DNA from: Kordiimonas lipolytica
Lineage (GTDB): Bacteria; Pseudomonadota; Alphaproteobacteria; Sphingomonadales; Kordiimonadaceae
Direction of reading: 5' to 3'
DNA: 64,000 nucleotides
Assembly: GCF_001550065.1 (NCBI RefSeq)
Contig: NZ_LRUB01000002.1
Coordinates: 367,925 to 431,924 of the forward strand
Shown here: positions 1 through 8,193 of the stretch, piece after piece
Layout of the letters: each line of letters begins with the position of its first letter
Numbering within the stretch: position 1 is the first letter of the stretch
Notes under the pieces: model-generated
The model's input: the letters and a program-made list of their open reading frames with translations, nothing else
What the model was told of the DNA's origin: nothing
Database searches by the model: none
Translations under genes and position numbers: made by a program

Positions 1-123
1 GAAGTGATGACCAGCGCGGATGCGGTGTTCATTCGCGGCGAGGAAGTGCCGCTTGTGTCACGCCAGACCAAGCTGCGCGATCGCTACAAGGAGCTTTCGC
101 GGTCTCCGGCTTTCAATAAGTAA
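1..123 (+). CDS. C-terminal end of an unidentified protein (partial)
   Basis: The first 40 codons of the window are open in frame 1 and end at TAA 121-123. A terminator follows about 20 bases later, so this is the 3' end of a real gene whose start lies outside the window. The tail is charged (it ends in SRSPAFNK) and has no membrane segment. I do not recognise the family from this fragment. Confidence 0.55.
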   Translation, partial: EVMTSADAVFIRGEEVPLVSRQTKLRDRYKELSRSPAFNK

Positions 124-143
124 GCCGACATTGCGAAACACAG

Positions 144-170
144 AAAGCCGGGGTCATGCCCCGGCTTTTT
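144..170 (+). terminator. Intrinsic terminator
   Basis: A perfect 10-bp stem (AAAGCCGGGG with CCCCGGCTTT, loop TCATG) followed by a T run. It closes the upstream partial gene, 20 bases after its stop codon. Confidence 0.85.
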
Positions 171-193
171 CATGACAAGAACAGGAGGCTGGA

Positions 194-1246
194 ATGCGAG
201 GAATAATCATCGGGATGCTTTTGGGCTTGGTTGCCTTCAGCCCTGCCAGCGCAGGGGAGTTGGCGGAGCGTTTCTCTGCCGCTGCAGGTGACGGCGTGAA
301 TGTATCCTATTTCATTCTGGATGATGCGGGTGGCACCGCCGACCAGGCAGGCGACAAGCTTTACCAATCCACGCCTGTGCGTATCGCGAGTGTGACAAAA
401 ACCTTCGTGGCGGCGACGGCGCTTCGGCTGGTGGAAGAAGGCAAGCTGGATATCAGCAAGCCGATCAACCACTATATTGACGCGCAGTATGATGACCTGT
501 TGACGTCCGACGGCTATGACACGTCTACTATCACCGTTAGGCACTTGCTGAGCCACACCGGCGGCTTGGTGGACCACACCCACGGCAAGCCTTTCTTCGA
601 GACGTTGCTTTCTGACCCCAGCCACCACTGGACGCGCGAAGAGCAGATAAAGGGGGCTGTCGATTGGCTTGACCCGCTTGGTGCACCGGGCGAGAAATTC
701 AGCTATTCCGATACGGGCTATGTGCTCTTGGGCCATATCATTGAGAAGCAAACAGGCCTGACGCTCGCGGCGGCTGTCAGGCGCTATCTGGCGCTCGACA
801 GCCTTGGCCTCAAGAACACCTATTGGGAACTGGTGGAAGAAAATCCGGATGCCGAAGCACGCCGCGCACACCAGTATTTCCAGGGCATGGACACACACGA
901 CTGGAGCGCAACGCTGGACCATTATGGTGGTGGGGGCTTGGTTTCCACCACACAGGATATGGCCACCTTCTTTGCCGCCCTGTTCGGCGGCAAAGTGTTC
1001 AAGGACAAAGGCACGCTTGACCTGATGCTGTCACATGACGGCCTGCCGACAGACAGCCCCTACAGGCTGGGCATCTTTGAATATGAAGTGGACGGTGTGA
1101 CCTTTTATGAGCATTCCGGCTTCTGGGGCACGCTTGTGATGTATGTACCGGCTGAAAAGCGGGCCATCGCGGGCGCGGTGCTGCACCAGAAGCACTTCAA
1201 AGCCATGCGCGAGGCGATGGTTGGAGTGATTACTGCAGGCAAGTGA
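194..1246 (+). CDS. Exported serine hydrolase, beta-lactamase class C / penicillin-binding-like family
   Basis: A 350-residue protein with a signal peptide of about 20 residues (cleavage near ASA-GE). It has the catalytic signature of the beta-lactamase/DD-peptidase fold. SVTK at 66-69 is the SxxK motif with nucleophile Ser66 and Lys69, YSD at 171-173 stands at the YxN position, and HSG at 307-309 at the KTG-like position. The family includes esterases, D-aminopeptidases and peptidoglycan hydrolases, so the substrate cannot be read from sequence; a true antibiotic beta-lactamase is unlikely. The ATG follows a clear AGGAGG site. It is a single gene between two terminators, convergent with the S9 peptidase. 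Confidence 0.85.
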   Translation: MRGIIIGMLLGLVAFSPASAGELAERFSAAAGDGVNVSYFILDDAGGTADQAGDKLYQSTPVRIASVTKTFVAATALRLVEEGKLDISKPINHYIDAQYDDLLTSDGYDTSTITVRHLLSHTGGLVDHTHGKPFFETLLSDPSHHWTREEQIKGAVDWLDPLGAPGEKFSYSDTGYVLLGHIIEKQTGLTLAAAVRRYLALDSLGLKNTYWELVEENPDAEARRAHQYFQGMDTHDWSATLDHYGGGGLVSTTQDMATFFAALFGGKVFKDKGTLDLMLSHDGLPTDSPYRLGIFEYEVDGVTFYEHSGFWGTLVMYVPAEKRAIAGAVLHQKHFKAMREAMVGVITAGK

Positions 1247-1265
1247 TGCCAGTCCGAAGGACCAG

Positions 1266-1294
1266 AAAAAGGCCGGGTTTCCCCGGCCTTTTTT
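1266..1294. terminator. Bidirectional intrinsic terminator between convergent genes
   Basis: A GC stem (GGCCGGG with CCCGGCC, short loop) flanked by A5 on one side and T6 on the other, so it has a U-tract in both directions. It lies between the serine hydrolase stop at 1246 and the S9 peptidase stop at 1296 and would end both transcripts. Confidence 0.85.
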
Positions 1295-1295
1295 G

Positions 1296-3326
1296 TTATT
1301 TATATTTCTCGAACCAGGCGAGGATGTTTTCCACCTTGGCCACCAGGCGTGACGGGCGCCCCGCAATGCCGTGCGGGCTGTCGGGCACGCGCACCATCAG
1401 CGTGTCGACGCGCCGAAGCTTCAGCGCCTGATAGAACTGCTCGGTTTCCGAAATCGGCGTGCGGCGGTCCGCCTCGCCCGTGATCAGAAGCGTCGGGGTT
1501 GTCACATTGCCCACCAGCGAAAGCGGCGAGCGCTTCCAGTAATGTTCCACATGCTCCCACGGCATACCGGGGAACTGGTAAGGGATCTGCCCCAGATAGC
1601 TGTCAGCTGTCAGCACCTTCGATATCCAGTTGATCACAGGCTTGGCAACCGCCGCCGCGCGGAAACGGTCCGTCAGGCCAATGGCATAGGCGCTGGCGAT
1701 GCCGCCTGCTGACCCCCCGGTGATGTAAAGTTGGTCCGGGTCAATGAAGCCAAGGCCGATCATGGCATCGACGCCTGAGTTATGGTCGGCGAAATCAAAC
1801 TCGCTTGAGTATTTGTTCTGCAGAAGAAGCGCAAAGCGCTCGCCGTAACTGGTGCTGCCCCGGTGGTTATCATAGAAAACCACATAGCCTTCCGCCGCAA
1901 AGCGCTGCATCTCTGCCGAGAAATTCGGGCCGTACGAAAGGTGAGGGCCACCGTGGATTTCCAGGATCAGTGGGTATTTCTTGGCTGTGGGGTCAAAGCC
2001 CGGCGGCGTGATGTACCAGCCGTGGATTTCCTCCCCATCGATGGACGACTTGTAGGTAATTTCGTGCGTCTGCCCGAGCGTCTTGTGCCCAAGCGCGTCT
2101 TCATTCAGGGCTGTGAGCTGCCTGGTCTTGCCGTCACGCACGGTAAAGATATCTGCAGGCCGCGTGCCGCTGCCGCGTGTGAAGGCCACGGTGCCGGCCT
2201 TCATGTCAAAGTCGCCGCTGGTGTAGGGGCGGCCAAGCGTGGTGCCGCCTAAGGCGTCCGCCACCATCCGGCGTTTGCCGCGGGTGTCCGTATAGTGCAC
2301 TTCCGCCAGTCCCCGGTTTTCCATCATGAAATAAAGGCCACGCCCGCGCGCGTCCCAAATTGCCTTGTCAACTGACCGGTCCAGATCTGCTGTCAGGCTT
2401 GTTGCTTCACCGCCCGTCAGCGGCATCAGTTTCAGTTCGCGGTTGCGGTATGCGAGTTTTTCACCGTCGCGGGCGAGGAAGGCAATGGTCTTGCCGTCAG
2501 GCGATACCGTCGGCGCTTCCTCTGAGCCGGGCGTGTTGGTGACCTGGCGGATCGTGCCGCCCATGCTCACAGCGAACAGGTCGCTGTCACGCTGCTGATA
2601 TTCCCAGTCCTCATTCCTGTTGGCAGACAGGATAATCTCGCTGCCGTCTGGCGTGAAAGCAAGCGGGCCGTGGTGGTTAAATTCGCCGCTTGTCAGCTGG
2701 CGGGCGCTGCCGCCGTCAGCCGGGATGATGAACACATGTCGGAAGGCCGGTTTAAGAATGCCCTGGCCGTCGCGCTGGTACCGCGCCTTCGAGACATATT
2801 TCACCTGATCAGACCATGTGGCGCCCTCCGGCTTCTTCGGCATTTTGACCTTCAGCGGTTTATGGTCAGCGGGAACCCGCATGGTGAAGGCGATCTGTTT
2901 ACCGTCAGGCGACCAGCTGATGTCGCGCGGGCTTTCCTGCAGGTTGGACAGAAGCGCCGTGCGGCCGCTCGCGAGCCACAGCACATAAAGCTGGGTGCTG
3001 CCTTCTTCGTTCGAGAGATAGGCGATGCGGTCACCGCTTGGCGACCACACAGGGTTTGAAAAATTCTTGCGCCCCGACATCAGCGGCATATGGCTTGTGC
3101 CGTCAGCATTCGCGATCCACAGGTTGGTGCGCGTGCGGTCGGTCATGATGTCGTTGCTGCGGCGTTCATAGACTACCTGCTTCCCGTCAGGGGACACCGC
3201 AGGGCCTGTAGCATATTCCAGATTGAAGATGTCTTCTGCGTTGAACAGCGTGGAATTTGCCTCTTCGGCCCATGCAGGTCCGAAGGCTGTCAATGCTGCC
3301 ACTAAGAAGAGTGCGGGTTTAAACAT
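1296..3326 (-). CDS. Exported S9 family prolyl oligopeptidase-type peptidase (acylaminoacyl-peptidase / DPP-like)
   Basis: A 676-residue protein with a signal peptide (MFKPALFLVAALTAFGPAWA). An N-terminal beta-propeller (about 30-410) shows repeated SPDGK-type blades. The C-terminal alpha/beta hydrolase domain has GGSAGG at 537-542 (nucleophile Ser539), Asp620 in GEADRRTP and His652 in DSPHG. This is the S9B/S9C arrangement used by secreted dipeptidyl or acylaminoacyl peptidases to cut short peptides, probably in the periplasm. The start follows GGGAGA. A 5' gap of about 40 bases separates it from the upstream membrane protein, so the two may be cotranscribed. Confidence 0.9.
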   Translation of the reverse strand: MFKPALFLVAALTAFGPAWAEEANSTLFNAEDIFNLEYATGPAVSPDGKQVVYERRSNDIMTDRTRTNLWIANADGTSHMPLMSGRKNFSNPVWSPSGDRIAYLSNEEGSTQLYVLWLASGRTALLSNLQESPRDISWSPDGKQIAFTMRVPADHKPLKVKMPKKPEGATWSDQVKYVSKARYQRDGQGILKPAFRHVFIIPADGGSARQLTSGEFNHHGPLAFTPDGSEIILSANRNEDWEYQQRDSDLFAVSMGGTIRQVTNTPGSEEAPTVSPDGKTIAFLARDGEKLAYRNRELKLMPLTGGEATSLTADLDRSVDKAIWDARGRGLYFMMENRGLAEVHYTDTRGKRRMVADALGGTTLGRPYTSGDFDMKAGTVAFTRGSGTRPADIFTVRDGKTRQLTALNEDALGHKTLGQTHEITYKSSIDGEEIHGWYITPPGFDPTAKKYPLILEIHGGPHLSYGPNFSAEMQRFAAEGYVVFYDNHRGSTSYGERFALLLQNKYSSEFDFADHNSGVDAMIGLGFIDPDQLYITGGSAGGIASAYAIGLTDRFRAAAVAKPVINWISKVLTADSYLGQIPYQFPGMPWEHVEHYWKRSPLSLVGNVTTPTLLITGEADRRTPISETEQFYQALKLRRVDTLMVRVPDSPHGIAGRPSRLVAKVENILAWFEKYK

Positions 3327-3365
3327 GTCTTTGTCTCCCTGACAGCTGGCGAATGCCAGCCTGAA

Positions 3366-3965
3366 TTATTCTTGTGTCGCCTGTTTGCGTTTTCCCTGCC
3401 TGTAGGCGGCGATCCGAAGGCCAAGGGCAACAAGGCCCAGGATGGGAATCCAGCCCTTCGGGCTTGGTTCCATTATCAGTTTGGGCGTCGACGTGATCAT
3501 GAAGATAGCCCATATATAGTAGCTGCCTTGCTTATGCAGGCGTTTCCAATGCTTTGCCCCGAATGCCCTGACCCCAGCGTTGTTTGAGGTGAGCGTCATC
3601 GCAAGCAGAAACAGATAGGCGAGGCCACCTGCAAATAGCACAGGAGCGGGGCGGCTGGCGTCCGTCAGCGCCAGGTTCGACAGTACCAGCACACCGTGCG
3701 TGCCGTGAATCAGCGCGAATGACAGGCCGATGTAGCGGCGGTTTCGCATCAGGAAGCGGGGCCCTGTGCCCGGTGCTAATCGCGCCAGGCTGGAGGCCGT
3801 GAACGCGAAAAAGAAGAAGATGAAGCCCATATGGGCCGTTGGGATCATCATGTCCGGCAACGCGGCAACATAGCCGCCAGCCGCAGAAATTTGGCTTGTG
3901 ATAAACGCCGCCAGAAGAAGTATGACCGGGACAAATATCCTTTTGCCTTCAAAGAGTGCCAACAT
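3366..3965 (-). CDS. Membrane protein of the ferric reductase-like / MsrQ-type heme family
   Basis: A 199-residue protein with five or six hydrophobic segments. Histidines sit where b-type heme ligands lie in the ferric-reductase-like transmembrane family: His45, His87 and His90 (in ALIHGTHG) and His144 (in KRLHKQG). The tryptophan and basic residues before LHK are also typical. MsrQ-like proteins pass quinone electrons to periplasmic partners, but no MsrP lies next to it, so the partner is unknown. The start has an AGGA site. The gene is divergent from the GNAT gene and may share the S9 peptidase transcript. Confidence 0.6.
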   Translation of the reverse strand: MLALFEGKRIFVPVILLLAAFITSQISAAGGYVAALPDMMIPTAHMGFIFFFFAFTASSLARLAPGTGPRFLMRNRRYIGLSFALIHGTHGVLVLSNLALTDASRPAPVLFAGGLAYLFLLAMTLTSNNAGVRAFGAKHWKRLHKQGSYYIWAIFMITSTPKLIMEPSPKGWIPILGLVALGLRIAAYRQGKRKQATQE

Positions 3966-4096
3966 TCCTGAATTCCCCTTCCTTTCATTGTCGCCTGTTC
4001 GGTGCCGGTGTCCAAAGAGTTGACAGGAGCGTCCAGCCTAATGAAAGTCTGACCCAGATACCAAGAAAACAAACACGACAATTAGCGAGTAGCAGC

Positions 4097-5056
4097 ATGC
4101 TTGAGATGAAACCGCTAACGGAAGCGGATCTGGAAGCCTACTTCGATCTTTTCAATGACCAGGGCCTAGCGCGAAATGCGGGGACGGTGCCGCATCCGGT
4201 TGACCTTGACTGGGCGCGTGAACGCATGATCTCGCGCCGAGAGGCTGAAGCCAATGGCGAGCTCAAGGACCGAGGCTTTTTTGAGGATGGTCGCTTTGTC
4301 GGCAGCGGCGGCTATTTTTTCAGGAATGGCGAGCTGGAGATCGGCTATTCCGTGCATAGGAACGAGCGCGGCCGCGGCCTGGCGACACGGATGGCGCGGA
4401 TGGTGGTTGCCATGGCGCGGGAGGATCGGCTCAAGGGGCCGATCATTGCCAACTATTTTACTGACAACCCAGCTTCTGGGCGGGTTCTTGAAAAAGTTGG
4501 TTTTGCAAGAGCCGGGCTTGGCACAGGAACATCCATGGCGCGCGAGGGTGAGATTGAGAGCCAGCGCATGGAGCTGCGGGGAGATGTGCGTGTTGTTGAT
4601 CCCGTTGTCAGCGATTACCCCGTGCTGTTTGAGCAGCAACTGGACGAAGACGCACGGTGGCAGGCTGGTGCCAGCCGGGTTTATGCCAGTGCCGGGGAAT
4701 ATCAAGCTCACATGGAGGCGGCGATGGCGGCCGGTGCCGTTCGGCGTACGATACTTCATGAAGGGCATGTTGCGGGGTATCTGGCATCGTCTGACCGCCA
4801 GGGTATGCGCGAGGTCAGCTATTGGCTTGGAAGGGCACATTGGGGGCAGGGTATTGCGACCAAAGCGTTGGCGGAATTCCTTGACCAAATGGGCACACGA
4901 AAGAGTGCCCTGTGTGCCCGTGTGGCCAAGGATCATCCGGCGTCGCTGCGCGTATTGGAAAAATGCGGCTTCGTGCGTATTGGGGAAGACAGCTTCTACT
5001 CCGACACCCGCGGGGAGCAGGTCGAAGAATATATCTACCGACTTAATAATCGTTAA
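4097..5056 (+). CDS. Tandem GNAT-family N-acetyltransferase
   Basis: About 319 residues holding two complete GNAT folds in tandem. Domain 1 (about 1-165) has an acetyl-CoA loop NERGRGLATR and the late NPASGRVLEKVGF motif. Domain 2 (about 170-319) has HWGQGIATKAL and HPASLRVLEKCGF. RimJ/RimL-like acetyltransferases modify alpha-amino groups of proteins or small amines; the substrate here is unknown. I placed the start at ATG 4097 because the longer frame would run into the divergent gene at 3965 and its extra 47 residues do not look like protein. ATG 4106 is also possible. Confidence 0.75.
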   Translation: MLEMKPLTEADLEAYFDLFNDQGLARNAGTVPHPVDLDWARERMISRREAEANGELKDRGFFEDGRFVGSGGYFFRNGELEIGYSVHRNERGRGLATRMARMVVAMAREDRLKGPIIANYFTDNPASGRVLEKVGFARAGLGTGTSMAREGEIESQRMELRGDVRVVDPVVSDYPVLFEQQLDEDARWQAGASRVYASAGEYQAHMEAAMAAGAVRRTILHEGHVAGYLASSDRQGMREVSYWLGRAHWGQGIATKALAEFLDQMGTRKSALCARVAKDHPASLRVLEKCGFVRIGEDSFYSDTRGEQVEEYIYRLNNR

Positions 5057-5084
5057 ATACGATTATTATATTCGTTAATATTCG

Positions 5085-5114
5085 TTGGAATAGATAAATA
5101 GTTTCCACCATATT
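5085..5114 (+). promoter_or_regulatory. Candidate sigma-70 promoter for a small RNA
   Basis: TTGGAA (5085-5090), an 18-base spacer and CATATT (5109-5114) lie just upstream of a structured stretch ending in a terminator. The match is moderate and comes from reading by eye. Confidence 0.3.
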
Positions 5115-5115
5115 C

Positions 5116-5268
5116 AAGGGGAAGCGGCGCCCCGGCTATACCCCTTCCTCACCCTAGTGGCCGGGTCGCTGTCTTCCCAGTTCCTCGCATGCTTCGGTTG
5201 ATAGCCCCCATACATCGACTGAAGCTGTCGTCCTGCCGCTCCCGGAGATTTCGGGAGCGGCTTTTTTT
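5116..5268 (+). ncRNA. Candidate small RNA, about 150 nt
   Basis: This stretch has no convincing reading frame but is highly structured. AAGGGG 5116-5121 can close with CCCCTT 5141-5146. A 12-bp hairpin pairs 5191-5202 with 5214-5225 and includes two G-U pairs that keep pairing only on this strand. The terminator at 5235-5268 follows. Between them is a C/U-rich single-stranded segment (TTCCTCACCC, TCTTCCC). It lies between the GNAT gene and the SnoaL-like gene. It could instead be the 3' UTR of the GNAT gene. No known RNA family was recognised. Confidence 0.45.
5235..5268 (+). terminator. Intrinsic terminator
   Basis: A perfect 10-bp stem (GCCGCTCCCG with CGGGAGCGGC) followed by T7. It ends the candidate small RNA or GNAT transcript, 75 bases before the next start codon. 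Confidence 0.85.
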
Positions 5269-5342
5269 ATTCATAAATCCGGAGGGTTAGGGGGGCGAGC
5301 GTTGTCCCATAGGCAAAACAAGACGTGCCACAGGGAGCAAAT

Positions 5343-5771
5343 ATGTCAGAAGGCTGGGCAGAACCGGCACTGCGCCAACAGATTGAAGGTCTGGTTGCGA
5401 TGCTTAATCGCGGTCAGGTTCTGGAAGCCCTTGAGCAGTTTTATGCCCCGGAGGCCCGGGTTTTCGAAAATGACTATCTGTTTGCGGAAGATCGCCTTGA
5501 GGCGCTTGCAAGGCAGCGCCCTTTCATTGAACCCTGCCTGTCTATCGATGGTGATGTGAGGCTTGTCTATCAGGATTTGGGGCGCGGCATTTCGGTTTTG
5601 AACAACCAGACACGATTTGATCACCCTGAATATGGCCGGGGTCAGATTGACGGCATACATGTGCTCTATTGGCAGGGCGAGCGGGTGGTTCGGGAAAATT
5701 ATTTTTCCGGATCCAAGGCCGGTGAGGCGCTGACCTTTTGGGAAACTCTGGCTGGCTCTGACCCTGCATAG
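5343..5771 (+). CDS. SnoaL-like / NTF2-fold protein
   Basis: A 142-residue cytoplasmic protein with the length and pattern of the SnoaL-like fold: an N-terminal helix (IEGLVAMLNRGQVLEALEQFY), a YAPEARVFEND segment and a strand-rich C-terminal half ending in ENYF. Members bind or isomerise small hydrophobic molecules, but many have no known activity. ATG 5343 was chosen because AGGGAG lies seven bases before it; a GTG at 5325 has no site. The gene is convergent with oxyR, 24 bases away, with no clear terminator between. Confidence 0.6.
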   Translation: MSEGWAEPALRQQIEGLVAMLNRGQVLEALEQFYAPEARVFENDYLFAEDRLEALARQRPFIEPCLSIDGDVRLVYQDLGRGISVLNNQTRFDHPEYGRGQIDGIHVLYWQGERVVRENYFSGSKAGEALTFWETLAGSDPA

Positions 5772-5795
5772 CGGGCGGTGTGCGTACCGAAGATG

Positions 5796-6698
5796 CTAAG
5801 GGTGTTCAGCGCCAACTTCCTTGATGACTTTTCCCAGGGCTTCAAAGGTAGAGGCGCGTGGGTTGGTTTTCCGCCAGATCAGGCCAATGGTCCGCGTGGG
5901 AACGATATCCGCGAAAGGCAGAACCTCCACTCCTGTACCTTCGGTCAGGCCAGCCTCAACGGCCATGCCAGGCAAAAGGGTAATGCCGTGACCTGCTGCA
6001 ACCATTTGCAGAATGGTGTTGAGGCTGGTGCCGGCCATTTCACGTCTGGCTCCACGGCCAAGAAGCTGGCAGGCCTCCAAGGCATGGTCGCGCAGGCAAT
6101 GGCCTTCCTCAAGAAGCATCAGCCGCTTTTCATCCAACTCTGTTGATTTGATGCCGCCTTTCGGCGCTTCGCCTGCGGGGAAGGCAACCAGGAACGGATC
6201 GTGGAATAGCGGCAGTTCTACTACGTCGCCGCAGGCATAGGGCAGGGCATATAGCACCAGATCCAGCTCACCTGTGCGCACCAGTTCACAAAGCTCCGCC
6301 GATTTGTCTTCCCTCAGATGCAGTTCAAGGTCAGGCAGCTTCTTGCTGATAGCAGGCATGATCTTGGGCAGCAGGAATGGCGCTATTGTGGGGATCACGC
6401 CCATGCGGACAATACCCTTCAGTGGGTCTTTGGCAGAGGTTGCCAGATCTGTGAGGTCATCCACATCATTCAGGATGCTTTGCGCCCGGCGGACGATTTC
6501 TTCCCCAAGTGCGGTGAACATTACGGAGCGTTTGGTGCGCTCTACCAATTGGGTACCCAGAAGGTTTTCCAGTTCTTGCAATCCGGCTGACAGGGTCGAC
6601 TGTGTCACGTGGCAGGCATCAGCTGCTTTGCCGAAGTGATTGGTCCGGTGCAGGGCCACAAGATATCTAAGCTGCTTCAGGGTGGGAGGAAAGCTCAT
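5796..6698 (-). CDS. oxyR: LysR-family peroxide sensor OxyR
   Basis: A 300-residue LysR regulator. The winged helix-turn-helix occupies about 5-62 (NHFGKAADACHVTQSTLSAG) and the substrate-binding-like domain 92-295. The redox pair is present: Cys201 and Cys210 within GHCLRDHALEAC, matching Cys199 and Cys208 of E. coli OxyR in both context and spacing. This makes disulfide sensing of hydrogen peroxide very likely. Known OxyR targets are catalase, AhpC and Dps; none lies next to it here. A candidate small RNA on the same strand ends about 200 bases upstream. Confidence 0.92.
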   Translation of the reverse strand: MSFPPTLKQLRYLVALHRTNHFGKAADACHVTQSTLSAGLQELENLLGTQLVERTKRSVMFTALGEEIVRRAQSILNDVDDLTDLATSAKDPLKGIVRMGVIPTIAPFLLPKIMPAISKKLPDLELHLREDKSAELCELVRTGELDLVLYALPYACGDVVELPLFHDPFLVAFPAGEAPKGGIKSTELDEKRLMLLEEGHCLRDHALEACQLLGRGARREMAGTSLNTILQMVAAGHGITLLPGMAVEAGLTEGTGVEVLPFADIVPTRTIGLIWRKTNPRASTFEALGKVIKEVGAEHP

Positions 6699-6901
6699 CG
6701 ATCAATCCGATTAAATTGCCTGATATAAATTTACCTTGTCACTATAGGTGCCGGCCATGTTTTAGCCAAGCTGAAATCGCGGATATGGCAGGGTGCCTGA
6801 ATATGGTCACATTTCGCCTCTTTACTACCCGCGCCTGTTAATTGGGGGCAGTGTTTCCAGTTCTATTTTCCTGTGATTGTTTAGCGAAGCCTGGCTTTGG
6901 C

Positions 6902-6930
6902 CAAAAAAATGGCCGGGTAAAAACCCGGCC
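6902..6930 (-). terminator. Intrinsic terminator
   Basis: Read on the minus strand, an 8-bp GGCCGGGT/ACCCGGCC hairpin is followed by A and seven T residues. It ends the candidate small RNA that starts near 7012 and separates the tad operon from oxyR. Confidence 0.85.
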
Positions 6931-7012
6931 CGAGTCACGACAGCGAGGATAGTACGGCTGCAGTCACGCAACCGTAATAGGAGTGGGCGCAGTCGAGTCG
7001 CGCCCTCTCGCA
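6905..7012 (-). ncRNA. Candidate small RNA between tadC and oxyR, about 105 nt
   Basis: On the minus strand three hairpins follow one another. The first pairs GGGCGC with GCGCCC (7005-7000/6990-6985), enclosed by AGGAG/CUCCU. The second is a 9-bp UACGGUUGC/GCAGCCGUA stem with loop GUGACU. The third is the terminator at 6902-6930. One G-U pair in the second stem would become an A-C mismatch on the plus strand, so the minus strand is the likely product. A promoter-like TTGACC, 17-base spacer, TTTCTT places the start near 7012, exactly at the first paired base. No protein frame fits. It matched no RNA family I know. Confidence 0.5.
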
Positions 7013-7018
7013 CCTCCT

Positions 7019-7047
7019 AAGAAACCAAATATCGGCCCTCGGGTCAA
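7019..7047 (-). promoter_or_regulatory. Candidate sigma-70 promoter of the tadC-oxyR small RNA
   Basis: On the minus strand, TTGACC (7047-7042), 17 bases, then TTTCTT (7024-7019). The -35 is good and the -10 is weak. The predicted start, near 7012, coincides with the onset of the hairpin series. Confidence 0.4.
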
Positions 7048-7203
7048 TGCCTGTCTGCTTCAAATCGTTCAAATCCTTGGTTTTCAGTCATTTTTTCGGG
7101 GTGCAGCGCAGCATTTTCTACACTTTGGTGCACTCGGTACAGTCATAGTGGAGTGTCGCAAAATGCTTCGCGTGATCAGGCTTAAGTGATTCGCGCCCAG
7201 ACC

Positions 7204-8187
7204 TTAGCCGCGGTTAATGAAACCGTCCGTTACCTTGCATGCCGCAGGGCCTAGAAGCACGACGAAAAGGGTCGGCAGGATGAAGAGAATGAGCGGCACT
7301 GTAAGAGTTGCAGGTAGGCGTGCCGCCTTTTCTTCCGCCAGCATCAGGCGCTCGTTTCGGAACTCCGCTGACAGAACCCGTAGGCTGCTGGCAAGCGGTG
7401 TGCCATAGCGTTCACTTTGCACAAGCGTCGTGACCACGCCCCTGAGCGCAGGCAGGTCTACACGTTCTGAGAGGTTCAATAGCGCCTGACGCCTTTCCGG
7501 CAGGAAGCCAAGCTCAATGGCTGTGAGGGAGAATTCGTCCGAAAGTTCGGGGGCCGCACGACCAAGTTCTTTTGCGACCCTGTTGAGGGCGCTGTCGAGC
7601 GTCAGCCCTGCTTCGGCACACACCACGAGAAGGTCAAGGGCATCCGGTAGGGATTTCCTTAGCGCGTCTGTACGTTTGGCTTTGATGTTAGAGACATACA
7701 TGTCGGGCAGCTTGAAGCCCAAGAGGACAGCAGCGATCGAGAAGACTGGATACATGCCCGCCTTGCTGGACCAGACACCCATGCCGTAAAACATGGTTAC
7801 GGCCAAAAGCCCCATAATCAACGGCATCGTCAGGCGGGCCACCTGAAAAATCACCAGCGCATCTTTTGATCTGAAGCCAGCCTGTGTCAGTTGGGCTGAG
7901 ACTTTCTGCGTCTGTTCCTTCTGCAACAGCTGTAGCTTGTCGGCAAGCTTCCGCATGGCACCGACACCGTCTACCTTCTTGACTGGCGAGCGGCGCTTGG
8001 AGGTGGTCATCAAACCAGCCTTGAGGGAATCGCGCCTGTCCTGCAGGGACTTCACGCGGCCTTTCATGGGGTCGCGGACCAGGGCGGTCTGATAGATGGT
8101 GTACATCACCAGAAGCGCCACAAGCCCTGCAACCACCGAGAGGATATCAATGAACTGAATACCAAGAATGTTTTCGATTTCCTGCAT
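7204..8187 (-). CDS. tadC: Tad pilus inner-membrane platform protein TadC (CpaH)
   Basis: A 327-residue T2SF-type membrane protein. It has an N-terminal membrane segment (about 14-33), a central pair of segments (about 115-165), a cytoplasmic T2SF domain with the SLPDALDLLVVCAEAGL motif, and C-terminal membrane segments near 290-315. With TadB it forms the platform that couples the ATPase CpaF to assembly of Flp pilin. It is the last gene of the leftward tad operon, six bases after tadB. No TPR lipoprotein TadD follows, as in Caulobacter cpa clusters. Confidence 0.93.
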   Translation of the reverse strand: MQEIENILGIQFIDILSVVAGLVALLVMYTIYQTALVRDPMKGRVKSLQDRRDSLKAGLMTTSKRRSPVKKVDGVGAMRKLADKLQLLQKEQTQKVSAQLTQAGFRSKDALVIFQVARLTMPLIMGLLAVTMFYGMGVWSSKAGMYPVFSIAAVLLGFKLPDMYVSNIKAKRTDALRKSLPDALDLLVVCAEAGLTLDSALNRVAKELGRAAPELSDEFSLTAIELGFLPERRQALLNLSERVDLPALRGVVTTLVQSERYGTPLASSLRVLSAEFRNERLMLAEEKAARLPATLTVPLILFILPTLFVVLLGPAACKVTDGFINRG

Positions 8188-8193
8188 CGGCTT

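Noticed and set aside
3956..4096. N-terminal 47-residue extension of the GNAT protein
   Set aside because: It overlaps the divergent membrane protein's start and has no protein-like pattern.
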